From Pimelobacter simplex (GTDB lineage Bacteria > Actinomycetota > Actinomycetes > Propionibacteriales > Nocardioidaceae), in contig NZ_CP096276.1 of NCBI RefSeq assembly GCF_024662235.1, positions 5,208,001 to 5,272,000 of the forward strand: a DNA stretch of 64,000 bases. Direction: 5' to 3'. The translations under genes and the position numbers were made by a program. Below, one piece after another: positions 57,793 through 64,000 of the stretch; within the stretch, counting starts at the first letter, position 1, and every line of letters begins with the position of its first letter. The notes below the pieces were generated by a model, which saw only the letters and a program-made list of their open reading frames with translations, had not been told where the DNA came from and did no database searches.

Positions 57793-58347
57793 TCAGGCGT
57801 TCTTGATCGCGGAGATGTCGAACTCGAGCTTGATCTTCTCGGAGACGAGGACGCCGCCGGTCTCGAGCGCGGCGTTCCAGGTCAGGCCCCAGTCCTTGCG
57901 GTTGACGGTGACGTCGCCCTCGAAGCCGACGCGGATGTTGCCGAAGGGGTCCTTGGCCGAGCCGTTCTCCTCGAACTCGATGGTGACCGGCTTGGTCACG
58001 TCCTTGATGGTGAGGTCGCCGGTGATGGACCACTCGTTGCCGTCGCGGGTGACGTCGGTGGAGACGAACTTCCACTCGGGGTAGGTGGCGACGTCGAAGA
58101 AGTCGGGGGAGGTGAGGTGGCCGTCGCGGTCGGGGCTGCCGGTGCTGACGCTGGCGGGGTTGATGGTCAGGGTGACCGAGGAGGCGGCGGGGTTGGCGGT
58201 GTCGATGTGGGCGGTGGCGGTCCAGTCGGTGAACTGGCCGCGGACCTTGGTGACGACCGCGTGGCGGGCGACGAAGCCGAGGCGGCTGTGGGCGGTGTCG
58301 AGGGTGTAGTCGCCGCTGATGTCGGTGAGGGCTGCGGACTCGGTCAT
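57793..58347 (-). CDS. YceI family protein
   Basis: A 184-residue lipocalin-like beta-barrel of the YceI family, which binds long isoprenoid or amide lipids. Marks: YTLDTAHSRLGFVARHAVVT, then INPASVSTGSPDRDGHLTS and FFDVATYPEWKFVST, then GDLTIKDVTKPVTIEFE. No signal peptide, so it is cytoplasmic, as is common in actinobacteria. AAGGAG lies 9 nt before the ATG. Upstream inverted repeats at 58378-58425 may mediate regulation, often by MarR-type proteins for this family. Confidence 0.92.
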   Translation of the reverse strand: MTESAALTDISGDYTLDTAHSRLGFVARHAVVTKVRGQFTDWTATAHIDTANPAASSVTLTINPASVSTGSPDRDGHLTSPDFFDVATYPEWKFVSTDVTRDGNEWSITGDLTIKDVTKPVTIEFEENGSAKDPFGNIRVGFEGDVTVNRKDWGLTWNAALETGGVLVSEKIKLEFDISAIKNA

Positions 58348-58377
58348 GGTGCTGGGCTCCTTGGTGGTGGCGAGGTT

Positions 58378-58425
58378 CGTTGAATCGTCAACGACTATGG
58401 AACCAATGGTGACACGTCAACCATT
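58378..58425. promoter_or_regulatory. promoter and two inverted repeats upstream of yceI
   Basis: CGTTGA-ATCG-TCAACG (58378-58393) and AATGGT-N9-ACCATT (58405-58425). On the minus strand TTGACG (58420-58415), 17 nt, TAGTCG (58397-58392) forms a possible promoter that the repeats bracket. Confidence 0.45.
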
Positions 58426-58488
58426 CCCGGGCAAGGCGTGTCCTGGGTCACAAAGATGAACGTGCAGAGAAATGCGGCCCCGGTTCGG

Positions 58489-58494
58489 TAGGTT
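58489..58494 (+). promoter_or_regulatory. -10 hexamer TAGGTT before the secreted-protein gene (leaderless type)
   Basis: TAGGTT, 6 nt, GTG at 58501. Confidence 0.45.
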
Positions 58495-58500
58495 CCGGAC

Positions 58501-58956
58501 GTGACCGCGATCCCCCGACTCGTCGCTCTCGCCGTGCTCCTCGCCGGCCTCGCGGTCGCGGTCCCGCCGCCGGTCCTCGCGGCGCCGGTCGCTGCGGCAG
58601 CACCCGCCTCGGCGGCGGGCCCGGCCGTCCCGGCCGCCTCCGCGGCGCGGCCGATCGACCGTCGTACGGCGCAGCGCTTCGCCCGTGCCTGGGGTCGGCT
58701 CGCCGACCAGGGTCGCTGGCGCCAGGTGCGCGCCCGCTCGGTGGGCGGCTCGCACGGCGTCGCGCTGAGCGAGGTCAAGTGGTACGAGCGCACCTACGGC
58801 GGCGACCGGTACGGCGCGCTGGCCGGCGCCGGGAGCTGTGAGCGCTCGCTGTGGAAGCGCTCCGCGGTGGTCTGCTACGCCGGCGCGGGCGCGGAGATCC
58901 ACGTGGTCCGGGTGCACGGGCGGCTCAAGGTCGGCGCGTTCGCGGTCCTCGACTGA
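58501..58956 (+). CDS. small secreted hypothetical protein
   Basis: A 151-residue protein with a signal peptide (LVALAVLLAGLAVAVPPPVL) and an Ala/Pro-rich stretch before a compact basic domain with one Cys pair (GSCERSLW, VVCYAG). No family recognised. GTG start at 58501 fits the -10 hexamer and the signal peptide. A perfect terminator follows 7 nt after the stop. Confidence 0.68.
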   Translation: MTAIPRLVALAVLLAGLAVAVPPPVLAAPVAAAAPASAAGPAVPAASAARPIDRRTAQRFARAWGRLADQGRWRQVRARSVGGSHGVALSEVKWYERTYGGDRYGALAGAGSCERSLWKRSAVVCYAGAGAEIHVVRVHGRLKVGAFAVLD

Positions 58957-58963
58957 GCACGTG

Positions 58964-59000
58964 CGAAGGCCCGCCCCCGGTCGTCGGGGGCGGGCCTTCG
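58964..59000. terminator. bidirectional strong hairpin
   Basis: Perfect 16-bp arms, CGAAGGCCCGCCCCCG at 58964-58979 and its complement at 58985-59000, loop GTCGT. It lies between the stop at 58956 and the stop of the convergent 44-residue gene at 59024, so it can end both transcripts. Confidence 0.87.
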
Positions 59001-59023
59001 TCGTCGGTACGAGTCGAGCTGGG

Positions 59024-59158
59024 TCAGGCTGCGTGCGAGTGCGCGGCCACGGGCTGGCCGACCTCGACCCAGACAGCCTCCATCCGCGTGCGGCCGTCAG
59101 CGCCGGTCACGGGCAGCCAGCGCATCTCGAGATGAGTGGTCACGTTGGTGTTGGTCAT
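59024..59158 (-). CDS. 44-residue small protein with a strong ribosome-binding site
   Basis: ATG at 59158 is preceded by a full AGGAGGTGA Shine-Dalgarno with correct spacing. The product begins MTNTNVTTHLEMRWLPVTG and continues with RTRMEAVWVEVGQPVA, ending HSHAA. It has no signal peptide or helix that looks membrane-bound. TATCTT (minus strand 59194-59189) is a likely -10, and two direct repeats, TGTTCACC at 59170-59177 and 59181-59188, lie in the leader. A shared terminator follows. Not matched to a known family. Confidence 0.6.
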   Translation of the reverse strand: MTNTNVTTHLEMRWLPVTGADGRTRMEAVWVEVGQPVAAHSHAA

Positions 59159-59169
59159 GGGTCACCTCC

Positions 59170-59188
59170 TGTTCACCTTGTGTTCACC
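59170..59188 (-). promoter_or_regulatory. direct repeat TGTTCACC x2, 11 bp apart, in the small-protein leader
   Basis: Copies at 59170-59177 and 59181-59188, one helical turn apart, between the putative -10 (59189-59194, minus strand TATCTT) and the ribosome-binding site. A regulator site or RNA element is possible. Confidence 0.35.
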
Positions 59189-59353
59189 AAGATAGCACGC
59201 CCTCCACTCCGCGGGCCAGAAAACGGCTCGGACCGGCTCCAACGCTCCACCTCGACCCCTGGAATCGGCCGCCAGGCGGCGCCCGTCCTCCACTGAGCGC
59301 ATCTCGCCGGTGAGACGTCGTCGAAGGGGTCTGCTTCTTGCCCGATTCCGGGC

Positions 59354-59659
59354 ATGAAATTGCACAACGTCCCGCGATCCGGCACGCTCCTCCGGGTGTA
59401 CGTCGACCCGCGGCTGCTGCGCCACGTCCAGGACAGCAGCGGGATGGACGCCGCCGAGGCGGCGCGACTGATCCAGGACGTGCTCGCCTTCCACGACGAG
59501 CCCGTCGAGGAGTGGGTCCGCCGCCGGCACCGCGAGCTGAAGACCTACGGCGCGCGCAACGAGCAGATCTTCACCCGGCTCCGCGAGGAGCTCCGGGCGA
59601 CCGTCGTCGCCCCGCCGGACCTCTCCGAGCGGCAGCTGCGACGGATCATCTACGGCTGA
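59354..59659 (+). CDS. hypothetical protein upstream of glmS
   Basis: A 101-residue hydrophilic protein with two helical segments (MDAAEAARLIQDVLAFHDEP then VEEWVRRRHRELKTYGARNE). Codon third positions are strongly GC, as in neighbours. No domain recognised. The ATG at 59354 lacks a Shine-Dalgarno and sits at the end of a small inverted repeat (TGCCCG-ATTC-CGGGCA, 59339-59354), so the start is uncertain. It ends 17 nt before glmS and may share its transcript. Confidence 0.5.
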   Translation: MKLHNVPRSGTLLRVYVDPRLLRHVQDSSGMDAAEAARLIQDVLAFHDEPVEEWVRRRHRELKTYGARNEQIFTRLREELRATVVAPPDLSERQLRRIIYG

Positions 59660-59676
59660 GGGAGAACCAGAAGACC

Positions 59677-61512
59677 ATGTGCGGCATCGTCGGCTACATC
59701 GGCGCCCAGCAGGCGGCCCCCGTGCTCGTGGAGGGACTGACCCGCCTCGAGCACCGCGGCTACGACTCGGCGGGCCTGGCCGTCCTCGGCGGCAGCGGGC
59801 TCAAGGTGGCCAAGCGCGCCGGCCGGGTGCGCGACCTCGCCGAGACTTTGCCCAAGCGCTTCGGCGGCAAGATCGGGATCGGGCACACCCGCTGGGCCAC
59901 CCACGGCCCGGCCAACGACACCAACGCCCATCCGCACTCCGACACCGCCGGCCGGGTCGCGGTCGTGCACAACGGGATCATCGACAACGCCGCGGCGCTG
60001 CGCGCCGAGCTCGCCGACGCCGGTGTCGTCCTGGTCTCCGACACCGACACCGAGGTGCTCGCCCACCTCGTCGCCCGCTCGACCGCGGCCACCCTGGAGC
60101 AGCGGACCGCCGAGGCGCTGGCCCGGGTCGAGGGCACCCACGGCGTCGCAGTCGCGCACGCCGACTTCCCCGACCGGCTCGTCGTGGCCCGCAACGGCAG
60201 CCCGCTCATCATCGGCGTCGGCGACAAGGAGATGCACGTCGCCTCCGACCTCGCCGCGCTGGTCCGCTACACCACGACCGTCGCGCACCTCGACGACGGC
60301 GAGATGGCGACCGTGACGGCGAGCGGCTTCACGACCTACCGGATCGACCCGTCGGGGCTCTCGGCCACCGACCGCCCGGCCAAGGAGGTCGACATCGACC
60401 CCACGGCGTACGACGCGGGGGAGCACGACTCCTTCATGCACAAGGAGATGCGGGAGCAGCCGGCCCGCGCCGAGGCGGTACTGCGCGGACGGCTCGACGA
60501 GCGCTTCGGCACCGGTCACCTCGGCGGGCTCAACCTCGACGCGCGCGAGCTGCGCGCGATCCGGAGGGTCAAGATCCTGGGCTGCGGGTCGGCGTACTAC
60601 GTCGGTGAGATGGGCGCCTCGCTGATCGAGGAGCTGGCCCGGGTGCCTGCCGACGCCGAGCCGGCCAGCGAGTTCCGCTACCGCAACCCGATCATCGAGC
60701 CCGACACGCTCTACGTCGCGGTCAGCCAGTCCGGCGAGACGATCGACACCCTCCTTGCCGTCCAGGAGGTACGCCGCAAGGGCGGTCGCGTGATCGGCCT
60801 CGTCAACGTCGTCGGCTCGGCGATCGCCCGCGAGGTCGACGGCGGCATCTACCTGCACGCCGGCCCGGAGGTCGCGGTCGCCTCGACCAAGGCGCTGACC
60901 AACATGTACCTCGCGTTCGCGATGCTCGCCATCCAGCTCGGCCGGGTGCGCGACCTCTCGATCGCCGACGGCAAGCGCCTCATCGCGGCCCTCACCGCTC
61001 TCCCCGACCAGATCGAGCAGGTGCTCGCCACCGAGGAGGACCTGGCGCTCGTCGCGAAGCGGCTGGCCGAGGCCGAGAGCCTGTTCTTCGTCGGCCGGGT
61101 GCGCGGCTTCCCGGTCGCCCGCGAGGGCGCCCAGAAGTTCAAGGAGATCAGCTACCGCCACGCGGAGGCCTACCAGACCAGCGAGCTCAAGCACGGTCCG
61201 CTCGCGCTGATCTCCCCCCAGGTGCCGACCGTCGCGATCGTCCCCGACGACGAGCTCGTCGAGCGCAATGTCGCCGCCCTGGAGCAGATCGCCGCCCGCG
61301 GCGGCCCGCTCGTCGTCGTCACCCACGCGGGCGTCGACCTCGGCGATGCGGCGGCGAGCGCGGCGCGGATCGACGTACCACGGAGTGCGCGTGAGCTCGA
61401 CCCGATCCTGCTGACGATCCCCCTGCAGGTGCTGGCGTACCACGCCGCGCTGAGCCTGGGTCACGACATCGACAAGCCGCGCAACCTCGCCAAGTCGGTC
61501 ACCGTCGAGTGA
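59677..61512 (+). CDS. glmS: glutamine-fructose-6-phosphate aminotransferase (isomerizing)
   Basis: A 611-residue enzyme that makes glucosamine 6-phosphate for peptidoglycan and mycothiol. The N-terminal glutaminase has the catalytic Cys2 (MCGIVGYIG), HRGYDSAG, GIGHTRWATHG and HPHSD. The SIS domains carry GCGSAYYVG and SQSGETIDT, and the protein ends with the diagnostic KPRNLAKSVTVE. Length is standard. ATG at 59677 is fixed by the processed Cys2. No glmS ribozyme is present, as expected for actinobacteria. Confidence 0.97.
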   Translation: MCGIVGYIGAQQAAPVLVEGLTRLEHRGYDSAGLAVLGGSGLKVAKRAGRVRDLAETLPKRFGGKIGIGHTRWATHGPANDTNAHPHSDTAGRVAVVHNGIIDNAAALRAELADAGVVLVSDTDTEVLAHLVARSTAATLEQRTAEALARVEGTHGVAVAHADFPDRLVVARNGSPLIIGVGDKEMHVASDLAALVRYTTTVAHLDDGEMATVTASGFTTYRIDPSGLSATDRPAKEVDIDPTAYDAGEHDSFMHKEMREQPARAEAVLRGRLDERFGTGHLGGLNLDARELRAIRRVKILGCGSAYYVGEMGASLIEELARVPADAEPASEFRYRNPIIEPDTLYVAVSQSGETIDTLLAVQEVRRKGGRVIGLVNVVGSAIAREVDGGIYLHAGPEVAVASTKALTNMYLAFAMLAIQLGRVRDLSIADGKRLIAALTALPDQIEQVLATEEDLALVAKRLAEAESLFFVGRVRGFPVAREGAQKFKEISYRHAEAYQTSELKHGPLALISPQVPTVAIVPDDELVERNVAALEQIAARGGPLVVVTHAGVDLGDAAASAARIDVPRSARELDPILLTIPLQVLAYHAALSLGHDIDKPRNLAKSVTVE

Positions 61513-61521
61513 GCCGGTCGC

Positions 61522-63069
61522 TCAGTAGGGGATCCGCAGCGAGGTGATGACCGGGCTGTGGTCGGAGAGCAGCCCGGCGTAGTAGCGCCCGTCGGCCGTC
61601 AGCGGCTCGTCGATCCGCCAGCTCGCCGCATGGACCCCGGCCGAGGTGAACACCCGGTCGAGGTGGTTGCCCGTGCGCGGGGTAACCTGGGGCGTGGTCG
61701 ACCAGCCGTGCGCGGAGTTGCGGTAGGTCGGCGTCAGGAAGCGGGCCGCGATGTCGAACGAGTCGCGGTAGCCGTTCGCCTCCAGACGCGCCCGCGGGCC
61801 GTCGTACGCGCGCTGGCGGTGGGAGTTGAAGTCGCCCCCCAGCACCACCGGCGGCATCGGGCGGCCGGCGTAGCGGGTCGCGATCGCGCCGAGCAGCTCG
61901 AGGGTCTGCTTGTCGCGGCCCTTGTCGTACTTCGCGCCGATGGGGTGCACCAGGTGCACGCTCGCCACGACGACGTGCTGGCCGGTCTTGATGTCCTGGA
62001 CCTCGACCCAGCAGGCGCCGTGGGACGGGTAGATGCCGCCGACCTGGCTGAAGATGATGCCCTGGTTGGTCCCCGCGACCACGCGGTAGGTCGACGTGCG
62101 CACGTAGAGGGCCTGGCGGCCGACCGTGTTGCCCTGGGCTGCGGTGCCGTCGCCCACCTGGCAGCCGCGCGTGTATCCGCTGAGGTTGGTGTTGAGGTAG
62201 GGCGTCGCCCCGATCGCCTCCTGGACGGCGATGACGTCGGCGTTCATCCGCAGCATCCGGTCGCGCACGCCGGTGCGTCGCGTCGTCCACTTGCTGCACA
62301 TGGTGCTGCACACGTTCCAGGTGGCGACGTCGAGCGCGAACGCGCGCGGCGGCGGGGTCCGCTCGGCGCGGGTGAGCAGCCGGCAGCCGGTGGTGCTGCT
62401 CAGCCCGGTGCCCCACTTGCTCAGCGCGCGCACCTGGAAGCAGTAGGTGGCGCCGGGGGTCAGCCCGCGCACCGTCCGCGAGCCCGAGATGTCGGCCTTC
62501 ACGCTCTTGCGCTTGCGGTTGGACTGCACCGCGCCGGTGCCCGGCGCGTAGTCGACCTGGTAGCCGGTCGCACCGGCCACCCGCGGCCAGGAGAAGGTCA
62601 CCGCGATGGTGCTCGGCGACGCCCCCTGGACGACCTGTCCCGACACCCAGGGCGCACCGACCCGGTCGAGCCGGGGCGTCGTACGGCACACGGGGCGCGA
62701 CCACGGCCCCTTCCGGGAACCCGCCTTGGCGCGCACCTGGGCGCAGTAGCTCACCCCCTGGGCGAGGTTGCGCAGCACGACGGACCGGCCGCGGGTCGAC
62801 GTACCGCTGGCGCCGGCCATCGTCGGCGACGTCGACCACCGCACCCGGTAGGTCCGCGCCCGCTTGGCGCGGTCCCACTTGACCGTGAAGCCCGCCCGGT
62901 CGCCCGAGATCGTCGGCTGCACCAGTCGCACGTGCTTGGCCTTGCCGGGCGGCGCCGCCCGCGCCGCCTCGGCCGCCGGCGGGGGCAGGGTGCCGAGGAG
63001 GGCGATCGCGGTCGCGAGCGCGGCGAGGACGAGGGTGGTGGTGCGGGCGGGGGAGCAGGCGCGAGACAT
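61522..63069 (-). CDS. secreted endonuclease/exonuclease/phosphatase family protein with fibronectin type III-like repeats
   Basis: A 515-residue secreted protein. Signal peptide near residues 10-37 (TTTLVLAALATAIALLGTL). Two FN3-like domains follow (about 50-140 and 145-245; YRVRWSTSP and CAQVRAKAG, YQVDYAPG and CFQVRALSKWG). The EEP domain (about 260-515) has VATWNVCS, VIAVQEA (metal Glu), VVVASVHL, VLGGDFNSH (catalytic Asp-Asn) and SDHSPVI (Asp-His). It may act as an extracellular nuclease or phosphodiesterase. ATG at 63069 is 1 nt after the stop of its upstream paralogue. Confidence 0.88.
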   Translation of the reverse strand: MSRACSPARTTTLVLAALATAIALLGTLPPPAAEAARAAPPGKAKHVRLVQPTISGDRAGFTVKWDRAKRARTYRVRWSTSPTMAGASGTSTRGRSVVLRNLAQGVSYCAQVRAKAGSRKGPWSRPVCRTTPRLDRVGAPWVSGQVVQGASPSTIAVTFSWPRVAGATGYQVDYAPGTGAVQSNRKRKSVKADISGSRTVRGLTPGATYCFQVRALSKWGTGLSSTTGCRLLTRAERTPPPRAFALDVATWNVCSTMCSKWTTRRTGVRDRMLRMNADVIAVQEAIGATPYLNTNLSGYTRGCQVGDGTAAQGNTVGRQALYVRTSTYRVVAGTNQGIIFSQVGGIYPSHGACWVEVQDIKTGQHVVVASVHLVHPIGAKYDKGRDKQTLELLGAIATRYAGRPMPPVVLGGDFNSHRQRAYDGPRARLEANGYRDSFDIAARFLTPTYRNSAHGWSTTPQVTPRTGNHLDRVFTSAGVHAASWRIDEPLTADGRYYAGLLSDHSPVITSLRIPY

Positions 63070-63070
63070 G

Positions 63071-64000
63071 TCAGCTCGGGGAACGCGGGATGCGGAGGGT
63101 GACCTTGACGGGGCTGTGGTCGGAAAGGGGCTCGATGTAGCGACCGTCCGATCCACGCGGTTCTACGACCTGCCAGCTCGACACGTAGGTATCGCTGGAC
63201 GAGAACACACGGTCGATGTGTGCGCCCCAGAGGGTGGAGTCCTGGGGCGTACGGTTCCATCTGTTCATCGAGTTCGCGGCGGTGGGGGAGTTGTAGGCCG
63301 CCGCGATGTCGTAGGAGTCGCGGAAGCCGGCGCTTTCCAGCGGCGGGCGGGGGCTGTCGTCGTCTCGGCTTCGGCTGGAGTTGTAGTCGCCACCCATGAC
63401 GACAGGCACGCCCGGTCGGCGGGGCAACCATCTCAGGACCTCCCGGATCTGCCGTTCGCGCTCGGCCACCTTTTCAGCGTCGGTGCCCGGGGTCAGGTGA
63501 AGACTCACCACGATCACCCGGTGCCCGGAAGCGTTGTTCTCGAGCTCGACCCAGCAGGCGCCAGGATCAAGGAGCCGGTCGCCGACGTCGATGATCGAGT
63601 AGGTGTTCGTACGGACGAGGACCGCTTCGGCGGCCCCGGTGCCATCCGACGGGCCGCAACCGAGCGTGAACCCGGCCGCGCGAGCGACGGCCGTGTCGGA
63701 GCCGGCCGGCGTCTCCTGGAGCATCGCCACGTCGACGTTCATCTTCGCGATCCGACTTCCGATCTTGGCCACACGGGAGTTGAACCCATGGCCGTCGCAG
63801 CTGTCAGCGGTGCCACCGCAGACATTCCAGGTCACCGCATCGAGCGAGCCCGCGTTGGCCGGAGCGACACTGCGGTTGGTCGGCATCGTCAGCTTGCAGT
63901 GCGTCGGGCTGCGGTCGCTGGCGCCGCCGGCGGTGATCGCACGCACCTGGAAGCAGTAGATCGTGTTGGGGAGCAGCCCCTTGAGCACGCCCACGTTGGT
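63071..64000 (-). CDS. secreted endonuclease/exonuclease/phosphatase family protein, 5' part beyond the window
   Basis: The minus-strand frame is open to the window edge; ATG at 63994 is internal to an FN3-like repeat (NTIYCFQVRAITAGGASDRS), so the start is beyond base 64000. The EEP domain has AVTWNVCGG, VAMLQET, VVSLHL, VMGGDYNSSRSR and SDHSPVKV. It is paralogous to the next gene (61522-63069) with the same domain order and similar spacing, a tandem duplication. Codon use is a little less GC-biased than in its partner. Confidence 0.87.
   Translation of the reverse strand, partial: TNVGVLKGLLPNTIYCFQVRAITAGGASDRSPTHCKLTMPTNRSVAPANAGSLDAVTWNVCGGTADSCDGHGFNSRVAKIGSRIAKMNVDVAMLQETPAGSDTAVARAAGFTLGCGPSDGTGAAEAVLVRTNTYSIIDVGDRLLDPGACWVELENNASGHRVIVVSLHLTPGTDAEKVAERERQIREVLRWLPRRPGVPVVMGGDYNSSRSRDDDSPRPPLESAGFRDSYDIAAAYNSPTAANSMNRWNRTPQDSTLWGAHIDRVFSSSDTYVSSWQVVEPRGSDGRYIEPLSDHSPVKVTLRIPRSPS

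Noticed and set aside
1..64000. tRNA, rRNA, CRISPR, insertion sequence or prophage
   Set aside because: None was seen on reading both strands; no transposase or integrase domain and no spaced repeat array. A covariance-model scan was not possible here.

Overview
The window is about 72-73 percent GC, with dense genes, many ATGA/GTGA start-stop overlaps, GTG starts and long antisense shadow ORFs. This points to a high-GC actinobacterium, most likely Nocardioidaceae/Nocardioides-like; that is inferred from gene content and style, not from a marker gene. No rRNA, tRNA, CRISPR array, insertion sequence or phage gene was seen. No gene-free stretch exceeds 300 nt; the longest is about 217 nt, at 41053-41269. 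Many genes lack a Shine-Dalgarno sequence and instead have a -10-like hexamer (TANNNT) 6-7 nt before the start codon, which suggests leaderless mRNAs.

Layout. 1-4370: end of an epimerase gene, exodeoxyribonuclease III, a secreted GH16 glycanase and an MFS transporter. 4479-16836: a catabolic island of two divergent operons. The minus operon holds an NCS2 nucleobase-type permease and a CoxG-like SRPBCC protein whose C-terminal membrane anchor is out of frame. The plus operon holds HyuA and HyuB (ATP-dependent hydantoinase/oxoprolinase type), an IclR regulator, the three subunits of a xanthine-dehydrogenase/CoxMSL-type molybdenum hydroxylase, and an amidase. Together they look like an import, hydroxylate, ring-open and deamidate route for an unidentified N-heterocycle. 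16848-20152: GH65 disaccharide phosphorylase with beta-phosphoglucomutase.

20239-31481: an ECF sigma factor with a membrane partner, a P450 with a CoA-disulfide-reductase-like flavoprotein, a DrrAB-type ABC exporter, Dps, a P450-TetR pair whose promoter lies inside a 52-bp near-perfect palindrome, an AarF/UbiB kinase-like protein, and a VapBC module whose operator hairpin contains the vapB ribosome-binding site. 31471-42226: a sulfate-ester scavenging unit made of a ROK regulator, a dipeptide-type ABC importer (SBP, two permeases, fused double ATPase), formylglycine-generating enzyme and sulfatase on the minus strand, with a divergent TauD/AtsK-like dioxygenase.

42322-53636: DinB-like protein, divergent MFS/HxlR pair with a palindromic operator, nitronate monooxygenase, DUF2231 membrane protein, an Fe/Mn superoxide dismutase whose -35 is half of a perfect Nur (nickel regulator) box, small secreted proteins, an EntS-like MFS protein, DUF1905 protein, a YCII/DGPF-ECF42 sigma pair and an M3 oligopeptidase. 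53784-64000: PadR regulator with a palindromic operator, an envelope protein, a Ser/Thr kinase, a decayed two-domain GNAT gene interrupted by an exact 82-bp copy of the neighbouring gene junction, YceI protein, a 44-residue small protein too short for routine ORF calling, GlmS, and two adjacent secreted endonuclease/exonuclease/phosphatase paralogues, the second cut by the window edge.
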